The notes: generated by a model from the letters alone, not told the origin. DNA of 64,000 nt from Buttiauxella gaviniae ATCC 51604 (GCF_001654835.1 NZ_LXEP01000004.1:62001-126000), one strand, 5' to 3'. Positions 21,288-34,049 are shown, counted from the first letter of the stretch. A program made the numbers and translations.

Positions 21288-22217
21288 TCACCTCGTACCG
21301 GGTTGTGGCGGTAATGTGTTCTGCGCCGGTTCCGCGGCAGCAGGTTGTTGGAGAATGCTTATTGGCTGGTTATCGCTTTCTGCGTTTTCATGCACGATGG
21401 CATCCTCAGCTTGTTTGTTGAGCACCAGCAAACTAATGCGCCGGTTAATAGCATCACCAGGTCCGCGATTAGTCAGGCGCATGGTTGATGACATACCTAC
21501 GACGCGCAGGACTTTGCCGTCGATTAAACCGCCAGCCATTAATTCACGCCGCGAGGCGTTGGCCCGGTCGGCGGAAAGTTCCCAGTTGCTATAACCGTGC
21601 TCACCCATGGCATAAGGCAAGTCATCAGTGTGGCCAGATAAACTAATTTTATTTGGGAAATCATTTAGTAATGGCGCAATGCTGCGCAGAATATCGCGCA
21701 TGTAAGGCTCAACTTCTGCACTGCCATTTTTAAACATCGGGCGGTTCTGACTGTCGATTATTTGTATCCGCAGCCCCTCCTGCACCAGATCAATTTGCAG
21801 ATGTGGGCGCAGCGCACGCAGTTTAGGGTCAGATTCAATCAGCTGATCCAGTTTGTCGCCCAAGCGCTTAAGGCGGTTGGCTTCCATCCGTTTTCTGAGA
21901 TCTTCAATATTCGGCTGTCTTTTCACTTCGCCTTGTTGCTGTGTCACATCGTCGCCACCGCCAGGAATGGGACTTTGGCTGTCGGCGATACGCTGCCCGC
22001 CGGTAATGGCGGCAGAAAGTGGCGTACGGAAATAGTCGGCAATTTGCGCCAGTTCTTTAGGGCTGGAGATGGAAATCAGCCACATCACCAGAAAAAAAGC
22101 CATCATCGCAGTCATGAAGTCAGCGTAGGCAATTTTCCACGAACCGTGCGCGCCGCCGCCGTGGCCTTTATGCTTACGGCGTTTTACGACAATAATCGGG
22201 CGCGCGTTGTGCTTCAT
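21288..22217 (-). CDS. motB: Flagellar stator protein MotB
   Basis: A protein of 309 residues. One membrane helix near residues 28-50 carries the proton-binding Asp33 ([13 protein letters not shown], Asp32 in E. coli). The C-terminal OmpA-like domain that anchors the stator to peptidoglycan shows [16 protein letters not shown] and [16 protein letters not shown]. It ends in a Gln/Pro/Ala-rich tail. Its ATG overlaps the motA stop by 4 bases. Confidence 0.97.
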   Translation of the reverse strand: MKHNARPIIVVKRRKHKGHGGGAHGSWKIAYADFMTAMMAFFLVMWLISISSPKELAQIADYFRTPLSAAITGGQRIADSQSPIPGGGDDVTQQQGEVKRQPNIEDLRKRMEANRLKRLGDKLDQLIESDPKLRALRPHLQIDLVQEGLRIQIIDSQNRPMFKNGSAEVEPYMRDILRSIAPLLNDFPNKISLSGHTDDLPYAMGEHGYSNWELSADRANASRRELMAGGLIDGKVLRVVGMSSTMRLTNRGPGDAINRRISLLVLNKQAEDAIVHENAESDNQPISILQQPAAAEPAQNTLPPQPGTR

Positions 22218-23107
22218 ACTTCTTCTTCCGTGGCGCGCGATTGCGCGTTCGGAGAACGAACAGCACGAACATGTTCTTCAAGCTCAACAAATGATGGGCG
22301 CTCACTGGAGTAAAGGGTTTTACGACCAAATTCGACAGCAATCGGCGGCGCGTAACCATTCAGACTCGAAAGCAAAGTGACTTTTACGCACTGCATCATT
22401 TTGGTCGTTTCAGCGCTTTTTTGGCGTAAAACGGTGGCAAGCGGTGAAATAAATCCGTAGGCCAGCAAAATCCCCAGGAAGGTTCCAACCATAGCGTGGG
22501 CAATTAATGCGCCCAATTCTCCTGCCGGGCGGTCCGCAGAAGCCAACGCATGCACCACCCCCATTACGGCAGCGACAATACCGAATGCCGGAAGTGAATC
22601 CCCCATGATGGCAAGGCTATTGGCTGGTATTTCAGCCTCACTTTCATGGGTTTCAATCTCCTCATCCATCAATGCTTCAATTTCAAATGAATTCATATTC
22701 CCGCTGATAATCAGACGCAGGTAATCAATAATGAATTCCAGCATCAGAGTGTCGGCAAGAATACGCGGGTAACTGGCGAAGATTTCGCTTTCTTTCGGAT
22801 TTTCGATATCACGTTCGAGCGAAAACATCCCTTGTTGGCGGGACTTCGCCATCAAGCGATAAAGCAAGGCCATGAGATCCATATACATGCTTTTGGTGTA
22901 TTTCGAGCGGCGAAAAAGTAATGGCAATGCTTTCACCGTTGCTTTAATAGCCTTACCGTTATTCCCAACGATAAATGCCCCAATTCCCGCCCCACCAATG
23001 ATGATAAATTCAGCTGGTTGATAGAGTGCGCCAAGATGACCACCGGTCATCATATAGCCGCCGAATACTGTCGCGATAACGACCAGATAGCCTATTACAA
23101 TCAGCAC
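22214..23107 (-). CDS. motA: Flagellar stator protein MotA
   Basis: A protein of 297 residues with four membrane helices and a cytoplasmic loop that interacts with FliG; with MotB it forms the proton channel. Typical segments are [24 protein letters not shown], the loop [23 protein letters not shown] with its charged residues, and [19 protein letters not shown] with the channel proline. GTG start with AAGGATG nine bases upstream. It is the first gene of the mot-che operon. I searched upstream for a sigma-28 promoter and found none convincing. Confidence 0.97.
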   Translation of the reverse strand: MLIVIGYLVVIATVFGGYMMTGGHLGALYQPAEFIIIGGAGIGAFIVGNNGKAIKATVKALPLLFRRSKYTKSMYMDLMALLYRLMAKSRQQGMFSLERDIENPKESEIFASYPRILADTLMLEFIIDYLRLIISGNMNSFEIEALMDEEIETHESEAEIPANSLAIMGDSLPAFGIVAAVMGVVHALASADRPAGELGALIAHAMVGTFLGILLAYGFISPLATVLRQKSAETTKMMQCVKVTLLSSLNGYAPPIAVEFGRKTLYSSERPSFVELEEHVRAVRSPNAQSRATEEEV

Positions 23108-23178
23108 GAGTACATCCTTCTGCTGTTAAATGTGACGAGGAATCACAAATCAGAGGTGTTTATGGCTCAGTGCAGGGC

Positions 23179-23211
23179 AAAAAAAAGCAGCGATAATTGC
23201 TTATCGCTGCT
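23179..23211 (-). terminator. Terminator of flhDC
   Basis: AGCAGCGATAA, loop GCAA, TTATCGCTGCT and then eight T on the minus strand: a perfect 11-bp stem with a strong T-run about 25 bases after the flhC stop. It separates flhDC from motA transcription. Confidence 0.95.
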
Positions 23212-23234
23212 GGAGTGTTTACCACACCGAACTG

Positions 23235-23813
23235 TTAAACGGCCTGTTTGACCTGTTCATCCAGCAGTTGTGGAATAATATCGGCAGTATTCGTAGAAAG
23301 TTTACGTCTTTTTACCGCTCTCGACGGCGGCTGGCATAAACTGCAAGCAAAGCTACCTGCGGGCTGATGTGCGTGAGTAATAAAGTTACCACCACAGGAA
23401 TTGCAACAGTTCAATTCAAGCATGTTACTTTCAACAAAACGCACCAGTGTCCAGGCGCGAGTCAGCGCCAGCAGCGGCCCGCTTTCTTGTGCCGGGCATT
23501 GTTCCAGGTACAAGCGGTAAGCCTTAATGACTGCATCGACACCGGTACATAATCCGGTGCGCAGCAAGAACTGCCAGGCGTTGCAAAACATAGAAGCATG
23601 AATATTCTGCTCCCACGTCATAAACCAGTCGGTAGAAAAAGGCAGCATCCCTTTCGGTGGTGGGCTACCACGGAGCTCTTTATATAGTTTGATCAGTCGG
23701 CCACGGCTTAATTGCGTTTCGCTTTCCAGCATCTGCAATCTTGCACCGAGCGTGATTAACTCCATCGCCAGTTGTATATCACGGGCTTCCTGAACAATAC
23801 TTTTTTCGCTCAT
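23235..23813 (-). CDS. flhC: Flagellar master regulator subunit FlhC
   Basis: A protein of 192 residues, as in E. coli. FlhC forms FlhD4C2 with FlhD and activates class II flagellar promoters. The zinc ligands Cys137, Cys140, Cys157 and Cys160 are all present ([10 protein letters not shown] and FACSLC). It follows flhD by four bases and has its own terminator downstream. Confidence 0.98.
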   Translation of the reverse strand: MSEKSIVQEARDIQLAMELITLGARLQMLESETQLSRGRLIKLYKELRGSPPPKGMLPFSTDWFMTWEQNIHASMFCNAWQFLLRTGLCTGVDAVIKAYRLYLEQCPAQESGPLLALTRAWTLVRFVESNMLELNCCNSCGGNFITHAHQPAGSFACSLCQPPSRAVKRRKLSTNTADIIPQLLDEQVKQAV

Positions 23814-23817
23814 TTTG

Positions 23818-24168
23818 CTACGCCCTTTTTTTGCGAGGTGCCTCGTCTATTGCGGAGACCTCATTTAATAAGCGGGTGGATAACAAAATGCCAGTATGAA
23901 TTTGCTGTAAATCATCCACACGAGAGTCTTGTGTCAGGCGGGTAATGGTTTGGTTATCGTTAAAGCGGAATTGGCAAATCAACTGGTTGGTTTCCGCCAA
24001 TTTCACCATTTGCGGCAATGTTAATTCACTCAGGGAATTAGCCATATCCTCGGTCACTCCCAAACGAAACATTGCTGAGGCTTTATCGCTACTAATAAGG
24101 CGCTGCGCAAGCAACAAATACGATAAATTAATATCGTAGATATGTTTCAACAACTCGGATGTATGCAT
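23818..24168 (-). CDS. flhD: Flagellar master regulator subunit FlhD
   Basis: A protein of 116 residues starting [10 protein letters not shown], as in the E. coli protein. It dimerises and supplies part of the DNA-binding surface of FlhD4C2; the cysteine of the intersubunit disulfide is kept ([10 protein letters not shown]). I chose the ATG ending at 24168 because AGGA lies eight bases upstream; other in-frame starts upstream (one of them the ATG ending at 24177) would place that AGGA within or against the start. A long leader and a CRP-dependent promoter precede it. Confidence 0.96.
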   Translation of the reverse strand: MHTSELLKHIYDINLSYLLLAQRLISSDKASAMFRLGVTEDMANSLSELTLPQMVKLAETNQLICQFRFNDNQTITRLTQDSRVDDLQQIHTGILLSTRLLNEVSAIDEAPRKKRA

Positions 24169-24398
24169 TTTGTTCATCCTGAAAAACTTACTTTTATACA
24201 TGCGGTATTACCGCACCCCGTGAGTCGCCGAGAAATCCCGGTTAAAATTAGAACAACCAAAAAAGACAAATTCAATTGACTGATAACACGCACTGAATCC
24301 ACCGACACGAAAATGCAGTGGAGACTTCCTTGTGGGTACGTTCTTATCGGAGCTTAAATTTCTGACATTAAATTAAGATTTTTCCTAATTCCGGGCAA

Positions 24399-24427
24399 AC
24401 TCTACTCGTAGCCCTTTAGACATACAA
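24399..24427 (-). promoter_or_regulatory. flhDC promoter
   Basis: On the minus strand TTGTAT, 17 bases, TAGAGT. Transcription would start near 24392, giving a leader of about 220 bases, similar to the long E. coli flhDC leader. Confidence 0.7.
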
Positions 24428-24455
24428 TGCGGATGCCTGCGAATTTTGAGTTATA

Positions 24456-24471
24456 TGTGACACAGATCACA
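24456..24471. promoter_or_regulatory. CRP site upstream of flhDC
   Basis: TGTGA-CACAGA-TCACA is a perfect CRP core. Its centre is about 71.5 bases upstream of the start point predicted from the adjacent promoter, the same arrangement as the class I CRP activation of E. coli flhDC. Confidence 0.88.
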
Positions 24472-24974
24472 TATATTTACTTTATGACTCACCTTAAAAC
24501 ATCAGCAAGACTTTTCATTTGCTCACTAAACAATCAAACTGGAAATAACCGTTACGTTAATCTGGTAAAACCTTTTCGTTTGCCTAACAATCTGATGACT
24601 TGCCATCAATAACGTCTCTTAAGACCTACTTAGCTATGTGATTTATATCGCATTTTTTGTCAGGCAAATTAATACTCTGCGACAATGTTTGTTTTTAGCA
24701 CATAACGCCTTGAAGTTATCTATTCCGTGTAAGAATGGCGATAAATTCTTACGCCAGGATGACAGAGGCAGTACCAATATAAATTAATACTAAAGTTTGA
24801 TGGAAAAACGAGCTGCCCAGGCAGTAAGACTGTTTCACAAGTCATTTACATTAGAGTTATTAATCATTTTTCATGAGCAGACGCACATTCTTTATGGGTA
24901 CTATTCTTGCGTAAGAATGTGATATGTAGTAGGGGAAGTGTAAGTAATTTGTTATCAATTAGCGGGAGGTTGTC
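24472..24974. other. Long AT-rich region between flhDC and uspC
   Basis: About 500 bases of AT-rich sequence with no convincing gene. It probably holds the uspC promoter and further binding sites for flhDC regulators (in E. coli OmpR, RcsB, H-NS and others act in this region). I cannot assign individual sites here. Confidence 0.5.
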
Positions 24975-25397
24975 ATGAGTTACCAACATATATTGGTTGC
25001 TGTCGCCATCAGTCCAGAAAGCCAGCTCTTGGTAGAAAAGGCGGTTTCAATCGCACGACCGGTGAATGGGAGAATTTCGCTGATTACACTGGCATCCGAC
25101 CCCGAACTGTATAATCAATTTGCCGCACCCATGATGGAAAACCTACGGGAATTAATGCTTGAAGAGACTCAGCTTTTTATTGATGAGCTGGTTAAAACGG
25201 CAAATCACCCTATTACAGAAACGGTTATTGCTACCGGCGAATTAAGTGAGCACATTCTGGCAATATGTAATAAGGGTTCTGTGGATTTAGTGATTTGTGG
25301 TAACCACAATCAATCCTTTTTCAGCAAGATAATTTGCTCCGCGAAAGCAGTGGTAGCATCCAGTCAGGTTGACGTTTTGCTAGTCCCGCTGAGATAA
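24975..25397 (+). CDS. uspC: Universal stress protein UspC
   Basis: A cytosolic protein of 140 residues of the universal stress protein family. It begins MSYQHILVAVA and contains RISLITLASDPE and GELSEHILAICNKGSVDLVICGNHN, which match E. coli UspC closely. The classical ATP-binding G-2x-G-9x-G-S/T motif is not evident, as in the UspA-type class. GGGAGG precedes the ATG by 7 bases. E. coli UspC is linked to stress survival and motility; its position between flhDC and otsA is the same. Confidence 0.95.
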   Translation: MSYQHILVAVAISPESQLLVEKAVSIARPVNGRISLITLASDPELYNQFAAPMMENLRELMLEETQLFIDELVKTANHPITETVIATGELSEHILAICNKGSVDLVICGNHNQSFFSKIICSAKAVVASSQVDVLLVPLR

Positions 25398-25581
25398 GCA
25401 GTATTTAAGTTAAATCTGGCTTATATCATCAGAAATAACAGGGGTATCTATCTTAAATTGATGTCACTCAAAGCTAACTTCAAAACAAAAATTCAAAAGC
25501 CCATTCGATTTTGACCTGGCTCCGAATATAAATTGCTTAAGCTTTACCGTGAAATAGCAATTCAATGATCTGGCGAGGGTT

Positions 25582-25606
25582 GTCAGGGGGAAAATATCCC
25601 CCTGAC
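25582..25606. terminator. Strong stem-loop between uspC and otsA
   Basis: GTCAGGGGG, loop AAAATAT, CCCCCTGAC: a perfect 9-bp stem lying in the 300-base gap between the convergent uspC and otsA genes. No T-run follows on either strand, so it may stabilise 3' ends rather than terminate alone. The rest of the gap (25398-25693) shows nothing else. Confidence 0.5.
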
Positions 25607-25693
25607 ACGTTCACCGTTAGCGGGTTTGCAATACAGGTAAATCATCTATGCGAACGGAATAATCACCGCCCGACCATGGGCGATGGGATAGAG

Positions 25694-27917
<2,224 letters not shown>

Positions 27918-28043
27918 TTAGTATTACTACCGTAACGGTAGATTATGATTAGCCATGTAAGTATAGACAGGGTGACGGGTGTCGCAATTTTCCAGGATAA
28001 ATCGCCAGGCCGCATATGGCCTGGCGTTTAGGTTTGGCAGGTG

Positions 28044-29309
28044 TCAGAAGAAGCTAGCGATAAGTCCTGAAATAGCCACGAGCCCCATAACCGTAACGAA
28101 GATATTGCTCACTTTGCCACGGAATTTCGCCAGCGCAGGTATTTTGTGGATAGCGTACATCGGCATGATAAACAGGATCATCGCGATGATTGGGCCGCCC
28201 AGCGATTCGATCATGCCAAGGATGCTTGGATTAAGCGTTGCCACCAACCACAGGCTCAGTAGGAAGAACAGAGCGATAGCTTTATTCAGCTTGCGGTCAT
28301 CAAAACGCTTGCCGTTGTGGCGGGCAATTTTTTTCACCAGTCCATGCAGACCTTCGCGTGCTCCCAGGTAGTGGCCGAAGAAGGAGCTGGAAATTGCCAG
28401 AATTGCTACCAGTGGGCCAAAGATGGAGATCAGCGGGTTATCGAATTTGTTGGCAAGGAAGCTCAGCATTGAAATATTTTGCTGTTTTGCTGCCATCAAA
28501 TCTGCCGGAGTCACACTTAGCACGCAGCTGAAGACAAACAACATAACAAACGCCAGCAGAATGGTGGATGTTTTGCGCAGTGTCTGGCTGGCTTTTTCAT
28601 CTGCCTGGTTGCCATATTCACGACGTTGAGACAACGCAAATGAGGAGATAGCCGGGGAGTGGTTAAAAGCAAATACCAACACCGGAATAGTCAGCCACAT
28701 AGTCGTAGTGAAATCTATCGCAGTAGGTACCTGGGAAAGAGCTGCCGTGTTCCAGTGTGGAATCAAATATAAAGAGAGGAACAGCAGGATGCCGACTAAC
28801 GGGTAAACCATCAGCTCGGTAATTTTCAGCATCACACGCTCACTCGTCAGCATCACCGCCATCAGCGCGACAATTAGCACAATCGACAAAATCACACGCG
28901 GTGGTGAAGCCATTCCCAGTTGGTTGACCATTAGCGAATCAATGGTGTTGGTGATACCTACACCGTAAATCAGCAGAATTGGATAGATTGCGAAGAAGTA
29001 CAGCAGAGTGATTAAGATGCCAGCTTTAGCTCCGAAATGTTCTTCCACAACTTCGGTGATATCGCTGCCAGGGTTACGTGATGATAAGACAAAACGAGCA
29101 AGCCCCCGGTGAGCAAGCCAGGTCATTGGCCCAACGATAACCGCCAGTGCCACTAACGGCCAGAATCCGCCCATCCCTGCGTTGATCGGGAGAAATAACA
29201 CCCCTGCCCCAACCGCCGTACCAAAAAGGCTCAGAACCCAGGTGGTATCAAACTTACGATTCCCGGGAACATGCACTTTACTACGGGTGTAATTAACATC
29301 ACTGCTCAT
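28044..29309 (-). CDS. SdaC-like serine:proton symporter (HAAAP family)
   Basis: An inner-membrane protein of 421 residues with 11 or so hydrophobic segments. It follows E. coli SdaC along its whole length, with [44 protein letters not shown] and [23 protein letters not shown]. SdaC, TdcC and YhaO import serine or threonine with protons. No serine deaminase gene is adjacent, so it is an orphan copy, probably in addition to a standard sdaCB. It has AAGGAGATG before the ATG. It lies between otsB and araH, which are adjacent in E. coli, and is therefore an insertion relative to that genome. Confidence 0.88.
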   Translation of the reverse strand: MSSDVNYTRSKVHVPGNRKFDTTWVLSLFGTAVGAGVLFLPINAGMGGFWPLVALAVIVGPMTWLAHRGLARFVLSSRNPGSDITEVVEEHFGAKAGILITLLYFFAIYPILLIYGVGITNTIDSLMVNQLGMASPPRVILSIVLIVALMAVMLTSERVMLKITELMVYPLVGILLFLSLYLIPHWNTAALSQVPTAIDFTTTMWLTIPVLVFAFNHSPAISSFALSQRREYGNQADEKASQTLRKTSTILLAFVMLFVFSCVLSVTPADLMAAKQQNISMLSFLANKFDNPLISIFGPLVAILAISSSFFGHYLGAREGLHGLVKKIARHNGKRFDDRKLNKAIALFFLLSLWLVATLNPSILGMIESLGGPIIAMILFIMPMYAIHKIPALAKFRGKVSNIFVTVMGLVAISGLIASFF

Positions 29310-29495
29310 TGGCTCATCTCCTTGAGGCCGAATTCAGGCTGCCGACTCTACTTTAGCCGCGTGATTGTTACAGTGATTCATATCCTGGTTTGAATTAGTT
29401 TATGGCGGGAAATACTAACAATCTAATCAATATCACATTTAAACACTGGATATCTTATCTGAGTGAAAATTAAACAATGTTGATGGCAAAAAAAT

Positions 29496-29522
29496 GGTGG
29501 ATGTCGCTTTCGCTAATCCACC
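29496..29522. repeat. REP-like 27-bp palindrome
   Basis: GGTGGAT, 13 bases, ATCCACC, between araH and the serine transporter gene. The stem is a compensated variant of the copies at 18700 and 32135 (both arms changed together), which points to selection for the hairpin. Confidence 0.7.
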
Positions 29523-29598
29523 CCCAAAAAAGAACTCACACCCTTTACCGCGACAATGTATTCCCACTACTCGAAATCTGCGCAGCAGAACCAAGCCG

Positions 29599-30585
29599 TT
29601 AAACCATACGTTTTGCTTTCTGTTTGTAGCGATCGAAGATGACAGCAGCAAGCAGAATCAAGCCGCGCACCACATATTGCGAGAAAGGCGAAATGTTCAG
29701 CAAGTTCATGGCATTTTCCACGGTGCCAAGAATCAAAATCCCGGCAATCACGTAGGAAATTTTACCAATCCCACCTTTGAGTGATACCCCACCCAACACG
29801 CAGGCTGAAATCACAATCAACTCATAACCAATAGACGTCATTGGCTGGCCACTGGTCATACGCGAAGCAAGGATAATCCCTGCCGCTGCCGACACTAACC
29901 CGGAGAGAATAAAGATGATGATTTTAGTGCGCACCACTGGCACACCCGCCAGACGTGCCGCTTCTTCGTTGCCACCAATCGCTAATGTGTTACGGCCAAA
30001 GGTCGTTTTGTTGAGCAGGAAACCAAAGATTATCAGACACGCAACTGTCAGCCAGATGGGTGCAGGCAGCCCAAACCAGTTGGCATAACCCAGTGCAAAG
30101 AAGCGTTCATCCTCGATGCCCACCGCTTTACCATCAGAAATAATGTATGCGAGGCCGCGTACAATTTGCATGGTGGCAAGAGTCGTTATTAGCGCGTTGA
30201 TTTTTAGTTTTGCAATAACAAAACCGTTCACCAGGCCGCATAACACACCGAGTAATAGCCCTGCCGCCACACCAATCCACAGGCTTTCGGTCATGTTGAT
30301 GACTACCGCCGTGGTGACCCCGGCACAAGCAATCACCGACGCAACGGACAAATCGAAATCACCAGATGCCAGGCAGAACAACATGCCACAAGCCACCATT
30401 CCCGACATTGAGATGGCAAGCCCTAATCCCTTCATATTCACGAAAGATGAGAAATTCGGTACGAAAATAGCGCAGGCAATAAATAGAACGGCGAATACCA
30501 CCAGCATGCCGTAGTTATCCCAGATACGCCCAAGACTTAGGGACGATTTCTTATTGCTGTCACCTGATGTAGTTAATGCAGACAT
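29599..30585 (-). CDS. araH: L-arabinose ABC transporter permease AraH
   Basis: A membrane protein of 328 residues, homologous to the E. coli arabinose permease from LGRIWDNYGMLVVFAVLF to the C-terminus DRYKQKAKRMV. It forms the channel of the high-affinity arabinose importer with AraG. The ATG ending at 30585 has AAGGAGA at good distance; an ATG six codons earlier overlaps the araG stop. Last gene of araFGH. Confidence 0.96.
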   Translation of the reverse strand: MSALTTSGDSNKKSSLSLGRIWDNYGMLVVFAVLFIACAIFVPNFSSFVNMKGLGLAISMSGMVACGMLFCLASGDFDLSVASVIACAGVTTAVVINMTESLWIGVAAGLLLGVLCGLVNGFVIAKLKINALITTLATMQIVRGLAYIISDGKAVGIEDERFFALGYANWFGLPAPIWLTVACLIIFGFLLNKTTFGRNTLAIGGNEEAARLAGVPVVRTKIIIFILSGLVSAAAGIILASRMTSGQPMTSIGYELIVISACVLGGVSLKGGIGKISYVIAGILILGTVENAMNLLNISPFSQYVVRGLILLAAVIFDRYKQKAKRMV

Positions 30586-30599
30586 TTTTATCTCCTTAC

Positions 30600-32114
30600 T
30601 CATGCGGCAGACGCACCGGTTTTTGGCATTGCCAGACTTAATGCTTGTTGCTCATTGGTTTCGCCATGCAGCAATTCACCAGCTATTTCCCCTTCGCGCA
30701 TCACGATAATGCGGTCCGCAAGGCCCAGTACTTCGGGCAGATCGCTTGATGCAAACAGCACCGCTACACCTTGTGCAGCAAGGGCATAAATGACGTTATA
30801 GATTTCGTGTTTTGCCCCTACATCAATGCCGCGCGTTGGCTCGTCGAGCAAAATCACTTTCATCTCATCTGACAGCCAGCGTCCTAAAATCGCTTTTTGC
30901 TGGTTGCCACCGGAGAGATTCATGATCAGCTGTTCAGCTGACGGGGTTTTGATGTTCAGCGAACGGATATGTGAGGCAGCATTGTCTGTTTCCCAGCGGT
31001 TGTTTATCAGACAACCGGCGCTAATATGCTTACGCCGCGCACTGATGTTGATATTGTCACGCACCGAATGCACCGGAATAATGCCGTCAGCTTTGCGGTC
31101 TTCCGGGCAGAGCATCATGCCAGCACAAATCGCATCGGCAGGCTTATTGATATTAATAACTTCACCATCAATAAATACTTTGCCATCGGTGATGCGCGTA
31201 CCGCCAAACATGCCTTTCATCAGTTCACTCCGACCAGCACCGACCAGACCAAACAGACCGACAATTTCACCACTCCGCACTGAAAGCGAAATAGGTGTTC
31301 TTACACCAGGGGCTTTTACACCATCCAGACGTAAACGCTCAGCCCCATGTTCACGAGGTTTCCAGCCATAGACATCACCAAGATCGCGCCCGACCATCGC
31401 CTGCACCAGCGAGTCATGACTGACCTGCTTCATATCATCAAAGGTGCGCACGTAGCGCCCGTCTTTAAACACGGTGATGGCATCACTGAGAGCAAAGATT
31501 TCTTCCATACGATGCGAGACGTAGAGGATCACGCGGCCTTCAGCGCGTAACTCACGGATGACGCGAAACAGGTTGTCGATTTCTCGACGAGAGAGAGAAC
31601 TGGTCGGCTCATCAAAGGCGATCACTTTCGCATTACGAGCCAGTGCCTTAGCAATTTCGACCATCTGCCATTGGCCGATGGATAAATATTTGAGCGGCGT
31701 GCTCGGGTCAATATCCAGCCCAAGATGCTCAAGCTGTAACTTTGCTTCGTAATTCAGTAAAGAGCGGTTCACGAACCCCGCTTTATGAGGTAGCTGTCCG
31801 AGGTAAATATTCTCTGCGACCGACATTTCCGGCACCAGATGAAGCTCCTGATAAATAATCGCGACTCCGGCATTAAGCGCTGCGGGAGTGTCGGCAAAAG
31901 CAACTTCTTCACCGCGCAGGGCGATACAGCCCTGGGTTGGAGCATAATTGCCGCTCAAAATTTTCAGGAGCGTTGATTTTCCTGCGCCATTCTCTCCCAT
32001 TAGTGCGTGAACTTGCCCGGCATAACAGTCGAAACTGATGTCCTGTAAGGCTTTCACTCCGGGGAAAGTTTTGCCTATACCACGAAAAGAGAGATACGGT
32101 GTCTCATGTTGCAT
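30600..32114 (-). CDS. araG: L-arabinose ABC transporter ATPase AraG
   Basis: A protein of 504 residues with two fused ABC domains. Walker A of the first is GENGAGKST; signature SIGQWQMVE and Walker [11 protein letters not shown]-type ([10 protein letters not shown]) follow. In the second half the Walker A is degenerate (GLVGAGRSE), as usual for sugar ATPases of the MglA/AraG type, with signature LSGGNQQ. The ATG ending at 32114 gives the E. coli-like N-terminus ([19 protein letters not shown]); an in-frame start further up would lie in a REP element. Confidence 0.96.
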   Translation of the reverse strand: MQHETPYLSFRGIGKTFPGVKALQDISFDCYAGQVHALMGENGAGKSTLLKILSGNYAPTQGCIALRGEEVAFADTPAALNAGVAIIYQELHLVPEMSVAENIYLGQLPHKAGFVNRSLLNYEAKLQLEHLGLDIDPSTPLKYLSIGQWQMVEIAKALARNAKVIAFDEPTSSLSRREIDNLFRVIRELRAEGRVILYVSHRMEEIFALSDAITVFKDGRYVRTFDDMKQVSHDSLVQAMVGRDLGDVYGWKPREHGAERLRLDGVKAPGVRTPISLSVRSGEIVGLFGLVGAGRSELMKGMFGGTRITDGKVFIDGEVININKPADAICAGMMLCPEDRKADGIIPVHSVRDNINISARRKHISAGCLINNRWETDNAASHIRSLNIKTPSAEQLIMNLSGGNQQKAILGRWLSDEMKVILLDEPTRGIDVGAKHEIYNVIYALAAQGVAVLFASSDLPEVLGLADRIIVMREGEIAGELLHGETNEQQALSLAMPKTGASAA

Positions 32115-32134
32115 GACATACCCCAATGTTGAAG

Positions 32135-32161
32135 GGCGGATGGGCATAAACCTCATCCGCC
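32135..32161. repeat. REP-like 27-bp palindrome between araF and araG
   Basis: GGCGGAT, 13 bases, ATCCGCC, seven bases after the araF stop. Hairpins at this position typically stabilise the binding-protein mRNA so that AraF is made in excess over AraG and AraH. Confidence 0.75.
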
Positions 32162-32168
32162 AAAGAGA

Positions 32169-33158
32169 TTACTTGCCGCCGAGGCCTTTTTTAGCCAACT
32201 CTTCTTTAAAGTTGTCGCGAGTGATCAGCACCACGTCGGTAACTTCAGTGAACTTCGGTGGCTCTGCACCTTTGGTGACCCAGTTGTAGAGCATTTCGCT
32301 ACTTTTATAGCCGTGTACATCCGGGCTTGGCAGCAAAGATCCGTAGAAACCAGTGGCCTTAGCTTTCGACAGTTCACTTACGGCATCCACACCATTAATA
32401 CCTACACCAATAACATCCGGCGCTTTAAAGCCCTGCCCTTCAGTGGCGCGCACGCCACCCAGCACGGTGTTGTCGTTCATGCCAACAATTAACCAGTGTT
32501 TCACTTCAGGGTGTTGAACCAACATCGAGTTAGCGGCATCGAAAGCCCCTGGGATGTCGTTAGATTTGGTCGGTACTTTGTAGATTTGTTTTTCCGGGAA
32601 ACCAGCTACTTTCAGAGCTTCCATTGAACCAGAAGTACGGCGGCGGGCAGTATCGAGCTCGTCAGACGTAATCGCCATAACTGCGGATTCTTTCACGTCC
32701 CACCCGCGTTTTTGCATCTCTTTGTACAGCTCTTGCCCCTGGCGCTCGCCGATTTTAGTCGCCGCCATCATCACTAATGGCACGGTATCCATTGGCTTGC
32801 CTTTCGCGTTGACGAACTGGTCATCAACGGCAATAACTTTCATGTCGTAGCTTTTAGCTTTCGCCACAATTGCCGAACCCAGTTTTGGATCCGGAGTACA
32901 AATCACAAAGCCTTTCGCGCCGCTGGCGGCCAGGCTATCGATAGCATTAAGGGTTTTTTCACCGTCGGGAACGGCGATTTTAATCACTTCAAAGCCAAGA
33001 TCTTTCCCGGCTTTATCGGCAAATTTCCATTCGGTCTGGAACCATGGTTCTTCTGGTTGCTTCACCAGGAAACCCAGCTTCATTGTTTCTGCGATAGCGG
33101 ATTGTGACATAATTGCAGCAATGCCAATTGCCGCTAGCGCTTTAGTAAATTTGTGCAT
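32169..33158 (-). CDS. araF: L-arabinose-binding periplasmic protein AraF
   Basis: A protein of 329 residues with a cleavable signal peptide (MHKFTKALAAIGIAAIMSQSAIA, then ETMKLGFLVKQPEEPWF). The mature part matches E. coli AraF, including residues around the sugar site such as KQPEEPWFQTEW, DDQFVN and MNDNTVLGG. It delivers L-arabinose to AraGH. First gene of araFGH, with an AraC-like half-site upstream. Confidence 0.97.
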   Translation of the reverse strand: MHKFTKALAAIGIAAIMSQSAIAETMKLGFLVKQPEEPWFQTEWKFADKAGKDLGFEVIKIAVPDGEKTLNAIDSLAASGAKGFVICTPDPKLGSAIVAKAKSYDMKVIAVDDQFVNAKGKPMDTVPLVMMAATKIGERQGQELYKEMQKRGWDVKESAVMAITSDELDTARRRTSGSMEALKVAGFPEKQIYKVPTKSNDIPGAFDAANSMLVQHPEVKHWLIVGMNDNTVLGGVRATEGQGFKAPDVIGVGINGVDAVSELSKAKATGFYGSLLPSPDVHGYKSSEMLYNWVTKGAEPPKFTEVTDVVLITRDNFKEELAKKGLGGK

Positions 33159-33381
33159 GGTATTCTCCAGCTCGATTTTATTTTCTGTAGGGTAAGGTTT
33201 AGTTAAAACAAGCCATTAGCCGTATGAGCTTTTTGCTTCGGGGCTGGAGATAGTTGTAGCGGGAAATTAATAATCCATAGGAGAGCGCAATCACATGGCA
33301 GAAATACAGTAAGACCGTGCATGTATTCAGCAATAAAAGACATAAAAATAGGGCGTTATGTCGGACAAATGAAATATGGAC

Positions 33382-33398
33382 TAGCAGATTTATCCATA
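33382..33398 (+). promoter_or_regulatory. AraC-binding half-site upstream of araFGH
   Basis: TAGC-N7-TCCATA is an exact match to the core of the E. coli araI1 half-site. It lies about 225 bases before the araF start in the 333-base gap 33159-33491. That gap also contains one half of a possible CRP site (TCACA at 33291). The araC gene itself is not in the window. Confidence 0.7.
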
Positions 33399-33491
33399 AA
33401 TTCAGCGCGGAGGTGGATAAGCTGATTGATAGAAATACAGATTGAAGAAGGCGGGTAAGTATTGCGCTCACCCGCCGCTATTCTTGACCTA

Positions 33492-34049
33492 TTACCATTG
33501 GTAATAAATATGTTCCGCGTGATCACGCGCTGGGGCTTCGTCGCCTTCAAGACGCGCGGCAACAGTGAGTGCAAAATCAAACACTTTACCTAACCCTTTC
33601 CCACTTATCAGATTGCCATCTTCGACTACGTCAGCATCAACATATTCACCGTCCGTCACCTGCTGCCACAAATCACCAGAACAGACGTAGCGGCGGCCTT
33701 TAAGCAAACCGTTACCACCCAGGACGCGTGCCGCAGCAGAGCAAATCGGGCAGATAAACTTGCCAAGATCGTCATGGCGACTCACGAAAGCAATAACGTT
33801 AGCGCTTTGGGCTAGAAAGACACTGCCTTCCGGGCCACCGGGGAGCACAACTGCGTCAAAGGTTTTATCAAAACATTCACTTAGCGTAGCGTCTGCCACC
33901 ATCGGGATATCGTGATAACTCACTACCGCGCGTGTATCGACGCAAGAAAGGGTGCGCACGTTAATTTTTAAACGACGTAGAATATCAATGGTAACAATGG
34001 CTTCCCCTTCTTCAAAACCCGGGGCTAGCAAAACTGCAACAGTTTTCAT
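33492..34049 (-). CDS. DJ-1/PfpI family protein
   Basis: A cytosolic protein of 185 residues of the DJ-1/ThiJ/PfpI superfamily, near YajL and DJ-1 rather than the peptidase-like PfpI. The nucleophile elbow Cys103 (CPICSAAARVLG) and the partner Glu (GFEEGEA, residues 12-18) are present. Family members act as glyoxalase III-type enzymes, chaperones or thiol sensors on reactive carbonyls. It is the last gene of a four-gene run with DUF2264, an MFS symporter and GH88 hydrolase (44-base gap). I infer it may act on the reactive keto-aldehyde sugar acids this operon would create. The ATG ending at 34049 follows GGAG; two further in-frame starts lie upstream. Confidence 0.8.
   Translation of the reverse strand: MKTVAVLLAPGFEEGEAIVTIDILRRLKINVRTLSCVDTRAVVSYHDIPMVADATLSECFDKTFDAVVLPGGPEGSVFLAQSANVIAFVSRHDDLGKFICPICSAAARVLGGNGLLKGRRYVCSGDLWQQVTDGEYVDADVVEDGNLISGKGLGKVFDFALTVAARLEGDEAPARDHAEHIYYQW

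Noticed and set aside
18375-23107. Recent horizontal transfer of the cheA-motB block
   Set aside because: Apart from the linkers of CheA, these genes match E. coli closely in order, overlaps and start codons; ordinary vertical descent explains them.
23108-23178. A sigma-28 promoter for motA
   Set aside because: Only TAAAC-like -35 pieces are present and none has a GCCGATAA-like -10 at 11 bases.
24427-24612. A 61-codon frame in the flhDC-uspC gap
   Set aside because: It spans the CRP site and has no ribosome-binding site or family; more likely chance in AT-rich DNA.
33199-33580. Open frames in and near the araF upstream gap as small genes
   Set aside because: They cross the AraC half-site and the araF promoter region or overlap the DJ-1 gene, with no good start signals.
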